Shown here in pieces: positions 48,204 through 56,798 of a stretch of 64,000 nucleotides of DNA. This DNA comes from Agarivorans gilvus. Lineage in GTDB: Bacteria > Pseudomonadota > Gammaproteobacteria > Enterobacterales > Celerinatantimonadaceae. The stretch is taken from the NCBI RefSeq assembly GCF_001420915.1, contig NZ_CP013021.1, forward strand, positions 2,511,001-2,575,000, given 5' to 3'. Below the pieces are notes generated by a model, which made no database searches, was not told where the DNA came from, and worked only from the letters and a program-made list of their open reading frames with translations. The position numbers and the translations under genes were made by a program. Numbering within the stretch: the first letter of the stretch is position 1; the number at the start of each line of letters is the position of its first letter.

Positions 48204-48614
48204 TTATTCTCTGTCGCGTTTTCCAGCCAGGGTCACCGATACCGAATCAGCAAAACGCAGGGCATGGGGTTTGTCCACGGTAATACTGGCGCTTAATACC
48301 CGCGGTTCATCCATCACTAGTTGCAACAAGTCAGCACACAATTTTTCGAGTAGCCGAAAGTGGCCCTGCTCTACGTGACTAATCATCGCCTTAGTAATCA
48401 CCTTATAGTTTAAAGCCAATTGTTCACTATCGGCTTCACAGGCCTGGCTCGCCTGATAACGAATTTCAGCGTTAATTACCACATCTTGCTGCTTACTTAG
48501 CTCTTCCTGATTGAAGCCAATATAAGTGCGTAATCTCAGGTTGGTAATCGTAATCAAGGCCGGCTCTAAGCTAAATCCTCGCGCTGGTGCCGCCAAGTTA
48601 GAAACATTACTCAT
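48204..48614 (-). CDS. folX: Dihydroneopterin triphosphate 2'-epimerase
   Basis: FolX epimerises dihydroneopterin triphosphate to the monapterin form. The 136-aa protein has the FolB/FolX fold with ITITNLRLRTYIGFNQEEL, ALNYKVITKAMISHVEQGHFRLLEKL and DKPHALRFADSVSVTLAGKR. The last block is characteristic of FolX as opposed to FolB. Together with FolE next door this suggests tetrahydromonapterin synthesis; folM is not in the window. Confidence 0.93.
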   Translation of the reverse strand: MSNVSNLAAPARGFSLEPALITITNLRLRTYIGFNQEELSKQQDVVINAEIRYQASQACEADSEQLALNYKVITKAMISHVEQGHFRLLEKLCADLLQLVMDEPRVLSASITVDKPHALRFADSVSVTLAGKRDRE

Positions 48615-48721
48615 TTACATCTCTCTTTGCATTTCGCTTAATAAATACCTAGCTTAATTTACCGCGCTTTAACAAGTTCTAAGTCAACTAATTCAGCAAT
48701 CTGTGAACACAGGGCTGCCGC

Positions 48722-49270
48722 CTACCGCTGCTTTGTAATCACCAAACTGACCGAGCCCACAGTAAAACCAAACTTAGTTAAGCGAGATTCATTAATTAAG
48801 GTGGTGGGGTTAACTAAATACATCTTGTCTTCCACCACCACATCTAAGGGCTTGCCGCGATACTGCAAGCTCAATACGTAGTCCATGAACATGGCGTTGC
48901 CAGCCAGCCTAATGGGCGCGGGTGTTGCTACATCGTTGGCGCTGGCAAGGTAGCTACCATCAGCTTGTTTTACTAACTGCCATACGCGGCGTTGTTGCTC
49001 ACCATCATCAAATACAAAGCGCTCATCTAACTGGCCGTTGCCCGCTTCATCCCAGCTCGCCTTTATGCTGGCATTAAAATAACGAATCAATTCACCGGAA
49101 CGGTTTTTCACGATGCCATGAGCGCTCAGCTCACCGGCAAAAAACTCACTTAGTAGCAAACGCGGCTGATTATTGGCGTAACGCTGCACATCAGCGCTGG
49201 AGCAAGCAGTTAAACTGAGCAGGCCCAACAATAAGACTAGGGCACGGTAGCGAACTAAAACTGGCGTCAT
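48722..49270 (-). CDS. DUF3833 family lipoprotein
   Basis: This 182-aa protein has a lipoprotein signal with lipobox LTAC and acylated Cys23. The mature part matches DUF3833: FFAGELSAHGIVKNRSGELIRYF, NGQLDERFVFDDGEQQRRVW and the C-terminal MYLVNPTTLINESRLTKFGF. The location is the outer membrane by inference. Function is unknown. It is the last of a set of small minus-strand genes. Confidence 0.9.
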   Translation of the reverse strand: MTPVLVRYRALVLLLGLLSLTACSSADVQRYANNQPRLLLSEFFAGELSAHGIVKNRSGELIRYFNASIKASWDEAGNGQLDERFVFDDGEQQRRVWQLVKQADGSYLASANDVATPAPIRLAGNAMFMDYVLSLQYRGKPLDVVVEDKMYLVNPTTLINESRLTKFGFTVGSVSLVITKQR

Positions 49271-49344
49271 AACTGTTATTAATTATGGAATGGTATTTAT
49301 ATTACGGCGAATAAAACAGAAAGGATCGCAGGGCTTAAAATGAT

Positions 49345-49551
49345 TTAATTCCAATCGCGAGGAGCAAGCTGCTGGCATTTAATACAGTCTAAGGTTTTGC
49401 CCAACATGCTAGCGCGTCCTTGATAGTCCAGCACCCATGGACGGTTTTGCCAAGGCGGGAGGTGGCGCACATGCTGCAAATGGCCGCAAGCCAGTCGAGC
49501 CACCCAGTGACGATCTTCGTCTAATTGAAAACCCACTATCACCTGTTTCAT
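49345..49551 (-). CDS. DUF3565 family protein
   Basis: This 68-aa protein has the strongly conserved block HWVARLACGHLQHVRHLPPW and a C-terminal CIKC. The His/Cys pattern (CGH, HxxH, CxxC) suggests a small metal-binding site. It has no signal peptide. It lies 8 bases after the Lrp-family gene in the same direction. Function is unknown. Confidence 0.85.
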   Translation of the reverse strand: MKQVIVGFQLDEDRHWVARLACGHLQHVRHLPPWQNRPWVLDYQGRASMLGKTLDCIKCQQLAPRDWN

Positions 49552-49559
49552 TTTTTACC

Positions 49560-49985
49560 CTAGCGGCTAAACATTTCCCTTAACACCATATGGGTACGCA
49601 CCATGACCATCTTCTCCATTTGCTCTAATTGCAAACGAATTGCTTCCAAACGGGCCATTGAATCGACTTCAACGTAAAGTAGCATGTCTACCTCCCCAGA
49701 AATAGTTTGGCAGCGCTTAATTTCTGGGATGCTACGCATAATTTCAGTATATGCTTCACAGTGGTGTTCATTATAGCGTAGCTCCAAATGTGCCACGATG
49801 GGGGCTGAACTTTGCTGACGGCCAAGTTTGGCGTGATAACCACTGATCACTTGCTTTCGCTCTAGGTTGGCAATTCGCTCGGCGGTGGCCGAGCGCGATA
49901 GATTTACCGCTCGGGCAATTTGGCTCACTGGGGTGCGGGCATTGTCCACCAGCATTGCGACAATCTTTTGATCAAATTTATCCAA
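49560..49985 (-). CDS. Lrp/AsnC-family transcriptional regulator
   Basis: This 141-aa protein has an N-terminal winged helix-turn-helix (MDKFDQKIVAMLVDNARTPV, then SQIARAVNLSRSATAERIANL) and a C-terminal RAM ligand domain (HCEAYTEIMRSIPEIKRC, ISGEVDMLLYVEV). The effector and targets are not evident. It sits directly after cobA, 36 bases from it, and could respond to amino acids or nitrogen state; that is inference. Confidence 0.92.
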   Translation of the reverse strand: MDKFDQKIVAMLVDNARTPVSQIARAVNLSRSATAERIANLERKQVISGYHAKLGRQQSSAPIVAHLELRYNEHHCEAYTEIMRSIPEIKRCQTISGEVDMLLYVEVDSMARLEAIRLQLEQMEKMVMVRTHMVLREMFSR

Positions 49986-50021
49986 GCACTACTTCCCTAT
50001 TCGGCTTTAGCTAATTACGCC

Positions 50022-50792
50022 TCACTCGGCGGCGTCGCCACCAAACCACGCTAATTGATGGTGCAGTTGAGTTACGCTTCCCACCACAATCAACGAAGGA
50101 CTTTCCGCTTGTTCAGCCAATACGGCTAAGTTATCTAAAGTACCGGTAAATACCCGCTGCTGAGGGGTGGCGCCACGCTCAATAATGGCGCAAGGCGTGC
50201 TGCTTGCCAAGCCGTTATTCAGTAGATTTTGCCGAATTTGTGGGCACTGCTTCAAGCCCATGTAAAATACTAGCGTATGGTTCGACTGCGCCAAAGAAGC
50301 CCAGTTAATGTCTTCACCGTGCTGCTTTAAGTGTCCGGTAATAAACTGCACACTTTGCGCATGGTCACGATGGGTCAGCGGAATACCAGCATAAGCAGTA
50401 CAACCCACTGCCGCAGTAATTCCGGGAACCACCTCGTAGGCCAGGCTATGCTCGGCCAACGCTTGCAGCTCTTCACCGCCACGACCAAAAATAAAAGGGT
50501 CGCCCCCTTTTAAGCGAACCACATGTTTACCCTGCTGAGCACGGTCAACCAAAATTTGGTTTATTTCCGGCTGAGGTACAAAGTGGTGATCCAGTTGTTT
50601 GCCCACATACACCATCTCTGCGGTGGGTGAGGCAATGTCTAATATGTCTTGCGACACCAAACGGTCATAAACAATCACATCGGCATTACGGATCCGTTTC
50701 ACCGCTTTTACGGTGAGTAAATCAGGATCGCCAGGCCCGGCTCCGACTAAGGAGACAAAACCCTGCTGGCTCTCTGGATGAAGATGAGACAT
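50022..50792 (-). CDS. cobA: Uroporphyrinogen-III C-methyltransferase (SUMT)
   Basis: CobA methylates uroporphyrinogen III to precorrin-2, the first step towards siroheme, the cofactor of NirB. The 256 aa are single-domain SUMT size, without the CysG oxidase/chelatase domain. Motifs: LVGAGPGDPDLLTVKAVK, VVRLKGGDPFIFGRGGEEL, VVPGITAAVGCTAYAGIPLTHR and VFYMGLKQCPQI. It follows the nirBD-FNT genes, but a strong terminator at 50894-50925 lies between, so it may have its own promoter or be read by partial read-through. Confidence 0.95.
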   Translation of the reverse strand: MSHLHPESQQGFVSLVGAGPGDPDLLTVKAVKRIRNADVIVYDRLVSQDILDIASPTAEMVYVGKQLDHHFVPQPEINQILVDRAQQGKHVVRLKGGDPFIFGRGGEELQALAEHSLAYEVVPGITAAVGCTAYAGIPLTHRDHAQSVQFITGHLKQHGEDINWASLAQSNHTLVFYMGLKQCPQIRQNLLNNGLASSTPCAIIERGATPQQRVFTGTLDNLAVLAEQAESPSLIVVGSVTQLHHQLAWFGGDAAE

Positions 50793-50893
50793 CGACCATT
50801 TCCTTTATAATTCATAATCTTCAATAGCTGGAAAAGACTGCACTAATACTTCAGCAGCGGCTACTGATACTTGTGTTGTTGCTTTATACCTAT

Positions 50894-50925
50894 AAAAAAG
50901 CCCCTCAGCAAGCAAAGCGAGGGGC
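50894..50925 (-). terminator. Terminator after the nirBD-FNT operon
   Basis: On the minus strand GCCCCTC and GAGGGGC form a 7-bp GC-rich stem (arms at 50919-50925 and 50900-50906), followed by six T. It lies 31 bases after the FNT stop and before cobA. Confidence 0.88.
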
Positions 50926-50955
50926 CCTTTTAGACTGTTTTGTTTAGGCTAAGAG

Positions 50956-51768
50956 CTAAACAGCCTTACGTGAAGGCAAGGTCTTAGCGTGAGTCACATA
51001 CAAACTCAGCCCAGTAACCATTAAACCGCCTACCAAGTTACCTAAGGTAACCGGAATTTGGTTCCACACTAACCAATCGGTCACGGTGAAATCGGCACCC
51101 AACATCATACCCAGAGGGAACAAGTACATATTTACTACCGCGTGCTCAAACACTAAACCGAAGAAGATGAAGATCGGGAACCACATCGCCAAGACTTTAC
51201 CGCCCACGGTTTTTGAGGTCATCGCTCCTACTACGCCTAGGCATACCATCCAGTTACACAAAATGCCTTTTACAAAGGCGGTAATCCAGCCGTTTAGCCC
51301 GTGCTCGGCAAACCCTAAGGTACGCGCGGTTGAGGCTTTAATGAAGGCTTGACCCACGGCGCCGGGTTCCATGCTGAAGTTCATGGTAAAGGTGAGAGCC
51401 ACCAAAAAGGCCACCGCCACCGCACCAATTAAGTTACCTAAACCCACCAATAGCCAGTTGCGTAATACGCCTTTAGCGGTGACGCCAGGGCGCTTTTCAA
51501 ATAGCGATAAGGGAGCTAGGGCAAACACGCCGGTTAACAAGTCAAAACCCATTAGGTTCAAAATACAGAAGCCCACGGGGAATACCAAAGCACCCACAAT
51601 CGGTACGCCGGTTTGTACCGCGGCGGTAATGGCTACCGCCACTGCAATCGCGAGGATCGCGCCAGCCATAATACCGCGAATAATGGTATCGCGAGTGGAC
51701 ATAAACACTTTGCTTTCGCCGGCATCGATCATCGTTTGAACGAATTCAGCTGGTTTTACGTAAGACAT
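50956..51768 (-). CDS. Formate/nitrite transporter family channel (NirC-like)
   Basis: This 270-aa pentameric FNT channel has six membrane helices. Family features are ILNLMGFDLLTGVFALAPL, GNLIGAVAVAFLVALTF, ILCNWMVCLGVVGAM and the pore-lining His in LVFEHAVVNMYLFPLGM. Its place after nirD implies nitrite transport; sequence alone does not separate nitrite from formate. A terminator follows directly. Confidence 0.93.
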   Translation of the reverse strand: MSYVKPAEFVQTMIDAGESKVFMSTRDTIIRGIMAGAILAIAVAVAITAAVQTGVPIVGALVFPVGFCILNLMGFDLLTGVFALAPLSLFEKRPGVTAKGVLRNWLLVGLGNLIGAVAVAFLVALTFTMNFSMEPGAVGQAFIKASTARTLGFAEHGLNGWITAFVKGILCNWMVCLGVVGAMTSKTVGGKVLAMWFPIFIFFGLVFEHAVVNMYLFPLGMMLGADFTVTDWLVWNQIPVTLGNLVGGLMVTGLSLYVTHAKTLPSRKAV

Positions 51769-51802
51769 ATTAGTCCTTAATGTTAAAGTTGAATTTAATT
51801 CT

Positions 51803-52126
51803 TTACGCGCTTACGGCGACCTTGCCAGCGCTAACGCTTACTGGATAACTCGCGACCGCTACCTCTGGGTTTTCCAGACAGACGCCGCTTTGCAAGTTAA
51901 ACCGCTGTTTCTTAAGTGGGCTGGCTACCCATAGCTGGCCCTGATGCTCACAAATCAAACCCCGCGATAACACGTTGGATTGAGCAAAAGGGTCCATGTT
52001 ATTAATGGCGAACACCTGCTCATCGTCACGCGGGCGAAATAGCGCGATTTGCGCACCGTTCACCAAGGCACAAACGCCAGTTCCAGGAATGATGTCGCTC
52101 AATTGACAAACTGTTTCAAAACGCAT
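51803..52126 (-). CDS. nirD: Nitrite reductase small subunit
   Basis: NirD is the small partner of NirB. The 107-aa protein has the Rieske-like fold but lacks the Cys/His iron-sulfur ligands, as in E. coli NirD. Blocks: VCQLSDIIPGTGVCALVNGAQIALF, FAINNMDPFAQSNVLSRG and HQGQLWVASPLKKQRFNLQSG. It starts 2 bases after the nirB stop. Confidence 0.95.
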   Translation of the reverse strand: MRFETVCQLSDIIPGTGVCALVNGAQIALFRPRDDEQVFAINNMDPFAQSNVLSRGLICEHQGQLWVASPLKKQRFNLQSGVCLENPEVAVASYPVSVSAGKVAVSA

Positions 52127-52128
52127 GC

Positions 52129-54687
52129 TTATGCCTCCAACTCAAGGTGTAAAATATCGCCCTTCGGCTGTGGATATTTTTCCGCCCACGTGGCTGGACG
52201 GTGCTGCTCACGTTCATCCACAAACACTACGTTGTCATCACGTTGCTCGCTATTAATGAAGTGGGCGAAGCGCTTCAATTGGCTTTCATCGTTGATGGTT
52301 TCGCTCCATTCACAGCGGTAGTTTTCGATCAACTTGGCCACATCGGCCTCTAGTTGTTGGTTGATTCCGAGTTTGTCGTTAACAATCACTTCACGCAGGT
52401 AATCAACCCCACCTTCTAGGCTTTCTAGCCACACCGAGGTGCGTTGTAATTTATCGGCGGTGCGCACGTAGAACATCAAAAAGCGGTCTACATATTTGAT
52501 TAAGGTTTCTTGGTCTAAATCGGCTGCCAGTAAGTCGGCGTGGCGTGGTTTCATGCCGCCGTTACCACCTACATACATATTCCATCCGGCGTCGGTGGCA
52601 ATAATGCCTAAGTCTTTACCTTGGGCTTCGGCACATTCGCGAGTACAGCCAGACACCCCAAACTTCATTTTGTGTGGCGTGCGAATGCCTTTGTAGCGGT
52701 TTTCCAAGAGAACCCCAAGGCCTACACTGTCTTGCACGCCAAAGCGACACCAAGTGCTACCCACACAGGTTTTCGCCATACGTAAAGCCTTACCGTAGGC
52801 TTGGCCAGTTTCATAACCCGCCGCAATTAACTTGCGCCAAATAGTGGGAAGATCATCTTTTTGCGCGCCAAACAAGCCGATGCGCTGGGCGCCAGTCACC
52901 TTGGTATATAAGTTATATTCCGCAGCCACTTCGGCTAAAGCCGCAAGCGCTTGTGGTGTCACTTCACCACCAGCCATGCGTGGGATCACCGAATAGGTGC
53001 CATCTTTTTGCATGTTACCGAGGAAGTTATCGTTGGTATCTTGTAAGCTAACGCGCTCTGGAGCCAGTACGTGCTCACCCCAGCAAGAGGATAAAATCGA
53101 GCCCACCGCCGGTTTACACACTTCGCAGCCATAACCCTTACCGTGCTTGGTTAAGACTTGATCAAAACTTTTTAGCCCTTCTATGCGCACCAAGTGGAAC
53201 AACTCTTGGCGAGAGTACTCAAAGTGCTCACACAGGTGATTGTTCACCTCAAGTCCGGCCTTGGCTAATTCGGCATTTAATACCTGACCAATCAGCGGCA
53301 AACAGCCGCCACAACCAGTACCGGCATTGGTAGAGGCTTTAATTTCGGCCAGTGTGGTGTGCCCTTCGGCTACGGCGGCGGCAATTTTGCCTTTGGTAAC
53401 ATCGAAACAAGAACAGATCACCGCTGAATCAGGCAGGGCGTCTGCACCCATCGCCGGCTTTTCGCCACCGGCATGGGCCGGAAGAATTAAGCTATCGGGA
53501 TGCTCGGGCAAATCAATGCCGTTGAGCTTAAGCTGCAGCAAGTTGCCATAGTCTGCGGTATCACCCACCAGCACCGCTCCCAGCAATTTTTTGCCGTCTT
53601 CGGAAACAATCAAACGCTTATATACGCCCTGTTTATCATTTTGATAAACATAGCTTTTACACTTAGGCGTGCGGCCATTAGCATCACCGATACTGCCCAC
53701 TTTAACCCCAAGTAATTTCAACTTGGCACTCATGTCTGCGCCGGTGAAGGCACTTTGCTGACCGAGCAAGTGGTCCACCGCCACTTGCGCCATTTTGTAA
53801 CCTGGCGCCACCAAACCAAAGAAACGCTGGTTCCAAGACGCACATTCACCAATGGCGTAAATATCTTGGTCGGAAGTGAGACACTGGTCGTTAATCGCGA
53901 TGCCACCACGAGGGGCGATGGCTAACTCAGCTTGGCTAGCCAATTTGTCCTGTGGACGAATACCGGTAGAGAATACAATGAAATCCACCTCTAGTTGGCT
54001 GTCATCGGCAAATACCATGGTATTGCGAGCCTGCTCACCCTGGGCTTTAATTTCTAGGGTATTTTTACCGGTATGCACCTGCACACCCATACGCTCAATG
54101 GTGGTACGCAGTAATGCACCACCCTGCTGATCTAGCTGTTCAGCCATTAATACGGGAGCAAACTCCACGACATGGGTAGTCACACCTAAGGCTTTTAAAG
54201 CGCCTGCCGCTTCTAAACCGAGTAAACCACCACCCACCACGGCGCCACTCTTGCTGTTCTTAGCACAGGCTTCAATGGCTTTAAGATCTTCGATAGTGCG
54301 ATACACAAAACAGTCTTTTTGCTCGCTACCCTTAATCGGTGGAACCCAAGGGTAAGAGCCAGTGGCAATGATCAGTTTGTCGTAACTCAGCTCTCTACCG
54401 CTATTGGAATAAACGATTTTTTGCTGACGGTTAATGTTAATCGCCCGCTCACCTAATAAGACTTTAATACCGTGCTTTTCATAAAAGCCCTGCTTTACCA
54501 GTGACAGCTCTTCAGCAGTGTGGTGAGAAAAGTAAGACGACAAGTGAACTCGATCATAAGCCACACGCGGTTCTTCACAGAAAACCTGTACATCAAATTG
54601 GCTAATTTCGGCCTTTTCAACCAAATCTTCTAAATAACGGTGACCCACCATGCCGTTACCAATAATGACCAGCTTCAACTTGCTCAT
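52129..54687 (-). CDS. nirB: NADH-dependent nitrite reductase large subunit
   Basis: NirB reduces nitrite to ammonia with NADH in the cytoplasm. The start at 54687 (MSKLKLVIIGNGMVGHRYLE) gives 852 aa. It has an FAD/NAD(P) oxidoreductase part (about 1-320, with GAVVGGGLLGLEAAG). Two BFD-like [2Fe-2S] regions follow (VICSCFDVTKGKI with CGGC, and a second with CEVCKP). Last comes the siroheme/[4Fe-4S] part with TCVGSTWCRFG and GCTRECAEAQGKD. It heads nirB-nirD-FNT. The promoter carries FNR-like and NarL/NarP-like sites. Confidence 0.97.
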   Translation of the reverse strand: MSKLKLVIIGNGMVGHRYLEDLVEKAEISQFDVQVFCEEPRVAYDRVHLSSYFSHHTAEELSLVKQGFYEKHGIKVLLGERAININRQQKIVYSNSGRELSYDKLIIATGSYPWVPPIKGSEQKDCFVYRTIEDLKAIEACAKNSKSGAVVGGGLLGLEAAGALKALGVTTHVVEFAPVLMAEQLDQQGGALLRTTIERMGVQVHTGKNTLEIKAQGEQARNTMVFADDSQLEVDFIVFSTGIRPQDKLASQAELAIAPRGGIAINDQCLTSDQDIYAIGECASWNQRFFGLVAPGYKMAQVAVDHLLGQQSAFTGADMSAKLKLLGVKVGSIGDANGRTPKCKSYVYQNDKQGVYKRLIVSEDGKKLLGAVLVGDTADYGNLLQLKLNGIDLPEHPDSLILPAHAGGEKPAMGADALPDSAVICSCFDVTKGKIAAAVAEGHTTLAEIKASTNAGTGCGGCLPLIGQVLNAELAKAGLEVNNHLCEHFEYSRQELFHLVRIEGLKSFDQVLTKHGKGYGCEVCKPAVGSILSSCWGEHVLAPERVSLQDTNDNFLGNMQKDGTYSVIPRMAGGEVTPQALAALAEVAAEYNLYTKVTGAQRIGLFGAQKDDLPTIWRKLIAAGYETGQAYGKALRMAKTCVGSTWCRFGVQDSVGLGVLLENRYKGIRTPHKMKFGVSGCTRECAEAQGKDLGIIATDAGWNMYVGGNGGMKPRHADLLAADLDQETLIKYVDRFLMFYVRTADKLQRTSVWLESLEGGVDYLREVIVNDKLGINQQLEADVAKLIENYRCEWSETINDESQLKRFAHFINSEQRDDNVVFVDEREQHRPATWAEKYPQPKGDILHLELEA

Positions 54688-54719
54688 ACACTTCCCACAC
54701 AAAAAAGATTAATGAGCGG

Positions 54720-54725
54720 ATAATA
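54720..54725 (-). promoter_or_regulatory. Predicted nirB -10 box
   Basis: TATTAT on the minus strand, 32 bases before the nirB ATG. It implies a transcription start near 54712, which places the FNR-like site centre at about -41.5, the class II activation position. Confidence 0.6.
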
Positions 54726-54746
54726 GGATGTAACAAAAGCAACGAA

Positions 54747-54760
54747 ATGATGTAGATCAA
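54747..54760 (-). promoter_or_regulatory. FNR-like site of the nirB promoter
   Basis: TTGATCTACATCAT on the minus strand matches the FNR consensus TTGAT-N4-ATCAA at 9 of 10 positions. It is centred about 66 bases before the nirB start codon and 28 bases downstream of the NarL/NarP-like repeat, the same arrangement as E. coli nirB (-41.5 and -69.5). Confidence 0.75.
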
Positions 54761-54770
54761 TAACAACTTA

Positions 54771-54793
54771 AAACTACCCTAAAGAGGTAGTTT
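54771..54793. promoter_or_regulatory. Inverted repeat resembling a NarL/NarP site
   Basis: AAACTACC and GGTAGTTT are perfect 8-base arms around a 7-base spacer. The minus-strand heptamer TACCTCT fits the NarL/NarP consensus (TACYYMT); the other arm, TACCCTA, fits less well. The position relative to the FNR-like site supports a nitrate/nitrite response-regulator site. Confidence 0.6.
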
Positions 54794-55194
54794 GCGCAAA
54801 ATACCAGCAAAATAGGTAACTTTATTTCATTTGGGTAAGAAAATGACGGCAAAATCCGCAAATATCGGCAAAACTGTTTTCATGATTAAGGCCAATTATT
54901 TTTTTACAAATGGCCTTGTTTTGCCAAAAGATTTAAATATGCCGCTTATTGGCTAGGCTTTAATCCACCCCAAAGGCCGGTTAAAGTTAATCATACCTAG
55001 GCAAATGTAAGCATCTTGTTAACAGGCAAACGAAGCTATGGGCCTAAGGCTTGAACCTAAGGCTTGCACAACGCCACCGTTAAATTCACGGAAAAACCCG
55101 CAAATTGCCGCTGGCTTTCCGCCATATTGCTAGCTCCCAGAGTTCACTAAAGGCGCTATGATTTTGCTCTTCTCTATTTTAGCAGTGCATTATT
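54794..55194. other. Rest of the nirB-yjeH divergent intergenic region
   Basis: No gene is seen. A short direct repeat, CCTAAGGCTTG, occurs twice near 55042 and 55058. The yjeH promoter should lie at the right end. No clear -35/-10 pair was assigned. Confidence 0.4.
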
Positions 55195-56466
55195 ATGAGC
55201 CGTTTACATCAGCAATTAGGTATAGGCCAAGGCGCCGCCTTATTGGCCACCTCTCTCCTCGGTACCGGGATTTTTGTGGTGCCCGCCATTGCCGCCCATA
55301 TTGCTGGGCGCGACTCGCTGCTAGCATGGTTATTGCTGATAGCCTTGGTACTCCCCATTGCCTTTACCTTTGCCGCCTTAGGTAAGCACTACCCTCATGC
55401 GGGTGGTGCCGCCCACTTCGTTGCCAAGGCCTTTGGATCGCGCGCCGAGAAGATCTGCGCCTTCTTGTTTATTGCGGTACTGCCAGTAGGACTGCCTGCT
55501 GCATTAGTGATGGCCACCGGTTTTTGGCAATCCATTTTTTCACTTAGCTCAGGCGAGCAGTTAGCTGTGCAGCTCGGCAGTCTGGCCGCAATTTGGCTAT
55601 TGGGTTTAGGCGGCGCTAAATTGTCGGGTAATGTGCAAGGCTTAATCGCGATTTTTATTATTGGCCTGATCCTCAGCCTTAGCTGGCAAGCCGATATTCA
55701 GCCGTTGGATTATCAACTGCCCAGCAGCTTTTCAGCGGCGAAGATTGCTCCCGCCTTAGCGGTAATGTTTTGGTGTTTTGTGGGCATTGAGGCCTTTACC
55801 CACATGGGTGAAGAGTTTCGCAAACCGCAACGCGATTTCCCCATCGCCTTATTGCTGGGCGTATTGATAGCGGGCACGGTCTACTGGGCCACCTCGGTAT
55901 TGGTACTAAAATATGCCAGCTATGGCGACCAACACGCCAATACTCAGTCCTTAGCTCGCTTGGTAGCGATACTATTTGGTAGTAAAGCCAGTTACTTAGC
56001 GGCCATCATTGGCTACTTAGCCTGTTTCGCCAGCATCAATATTTATATTCAGGGTTTTGCTCGCTTAATTTGGAGCATGGCCGACGAAGGGCAATTACCG
56101 GCGTATTTTGCCCAGCTATCGGCCAACAAGGTGCCACGCCGTGCCCTGACTTTCATCGTGCTAGCCTGTGTGGTCAGCAGCCTTTCCATCTGGCTATTTA
56201 AGCTACCTTTGGAAGATTTAATCCGTTATGCCAACGGTAACTTCATTGCGGTGTACTTGCTCAGTATGTTGGCTGGAGTGGTTTTGCTAAAGGGCTTAGC
56301 TCGGCTATTAGCCTGTATCAGTGTGCTACTGTGCTGCGCCTTACTGGTGGCCTTAGGCAGCCAAGTCACTTATGCGCTCATCTTGGGCCTTGGCATGTTC
56401 GCCTACTTAAGCTGCAAACCTTACTTCAAGCGACCCTTTGCTCAAGCACTACCTCCTAGTGAATAA
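55195..56466 (+). CDS. yjeH: APC-family amino-acid exporter, YjeH-like
   Basis: This 423-aa membrane protein resembles E. coli YjeH, an exporter of methionine and branched-chain amino acids. The start reads QQLGIGQGAALLATSLLGTGIF, then LGKHYPHAGGAAHFVAKAFGS and FLFIAVLPVGLPAALVMATGF, as in YjeH. About 12 hydrophobic helices are visible. There is no strong ribosome binding site before the ATG. Export specificity is inferred from similarity. The next genes are a possible leader ORF and an EamA transporter. Confidence 0.9.
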   Translation: MSRLHQQLGIGQGAALLATSLLGTGIFVVPAIAAHIAGRDSLLAWLLLIALVLPIAFTFAALGKHYPHAGGAAHFVAKAFGSRAEKICAFLFIAVLPVGLPAALVMATGFWQSIFSLSSGEQLAVQLGSLAAIWLLGLGGAKLSGNVQGLIAIFIIGLILSLSWQADIQPLDYQLPSSFSAAKIAPALAVMFWCFVGIEAFTHMGEEFRKPQRDFPIALLLGVLIAGTVYWATSVLVLKYASYGDQHANTQSLARLVAILFGSKASYLAAIIGYLACFASINIYIQGFARLIWSMADEGQLPAYFAQLSANKVPRRALTFIVLACVVSSLSIWLFKLPLEDLIRYANGNFIAVYLLSMLAGVVLLKGLARLLACISVLLCCALLVALGSQVTYALILGLGMFAYLSCKPYFKRPFAQALPPSE

Positions 56467-56610
56467 ACATCTAACGGTTTATTGCTAATGTGAGCCGCTA
56501 AGCTACGAGTGTGGCTTAGCGACTTTGCCAAACCGATGCCTTTTTATCCTCTAAGTATTGCCAGGCAGAGCCACTTCGCTTAGGCTAAAAATTCATCATC
56601 AAGGAAAGTT

Positions 56611-56715
56611 ATGACAACTCACTTCTCTTACCTAGTCAGCTCGATTATTGGCGCTAATCACTTAGCTCCTAATCTACTGTGGCTGCTACTTGGTTTGGGC
56701 AGCGGTGAGGCTTAA
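56611..56715 (+). CDS. Possible 34-codon leader or small-protein ORF
   Basis: The ORF has a good ribosome binding site (AAGGA, then 5 bases to the ATG). The peptide has eight Leu in 34 residues, including NLLWLLLGLG. It is followed by a stable hairpin (56729-56753) and then, 83 bases on, by an EamA transporter gene. This order resembles an amino-acid attenuation leader, but no T-run follows the hairpin. It could instead be a small membrane protein or a chance ORF. Confidence 0.4.
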   Translation: MTTHFSYLVSSIIGANHLAPNLLWLLLGLGSGEA

Positions 56716-56728
56716 GTTAATACTTGAT

Positions 56729-56753
56729 CACTGGCTGCGAAGCGCAGTCAGTG
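56729..56753 (+). promoter_or_regulatory. Stable hairpin between the small ORF and the EamA gene
   Basis: An 11-bp stem (CACTGGCTGCG with CGCAGTCAGTG, one G-T pair) closes a 3-base AAG loop. It starts 13 bases after the stop of the 34-codon ORF. It may act in attenuation or be a processing site. Confidence 0.55.
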
Positions 56754-56798
56754 TTGTGTCCTTCGTAGCCGTTTTATTCATCATTAGGCAATAAGGAC

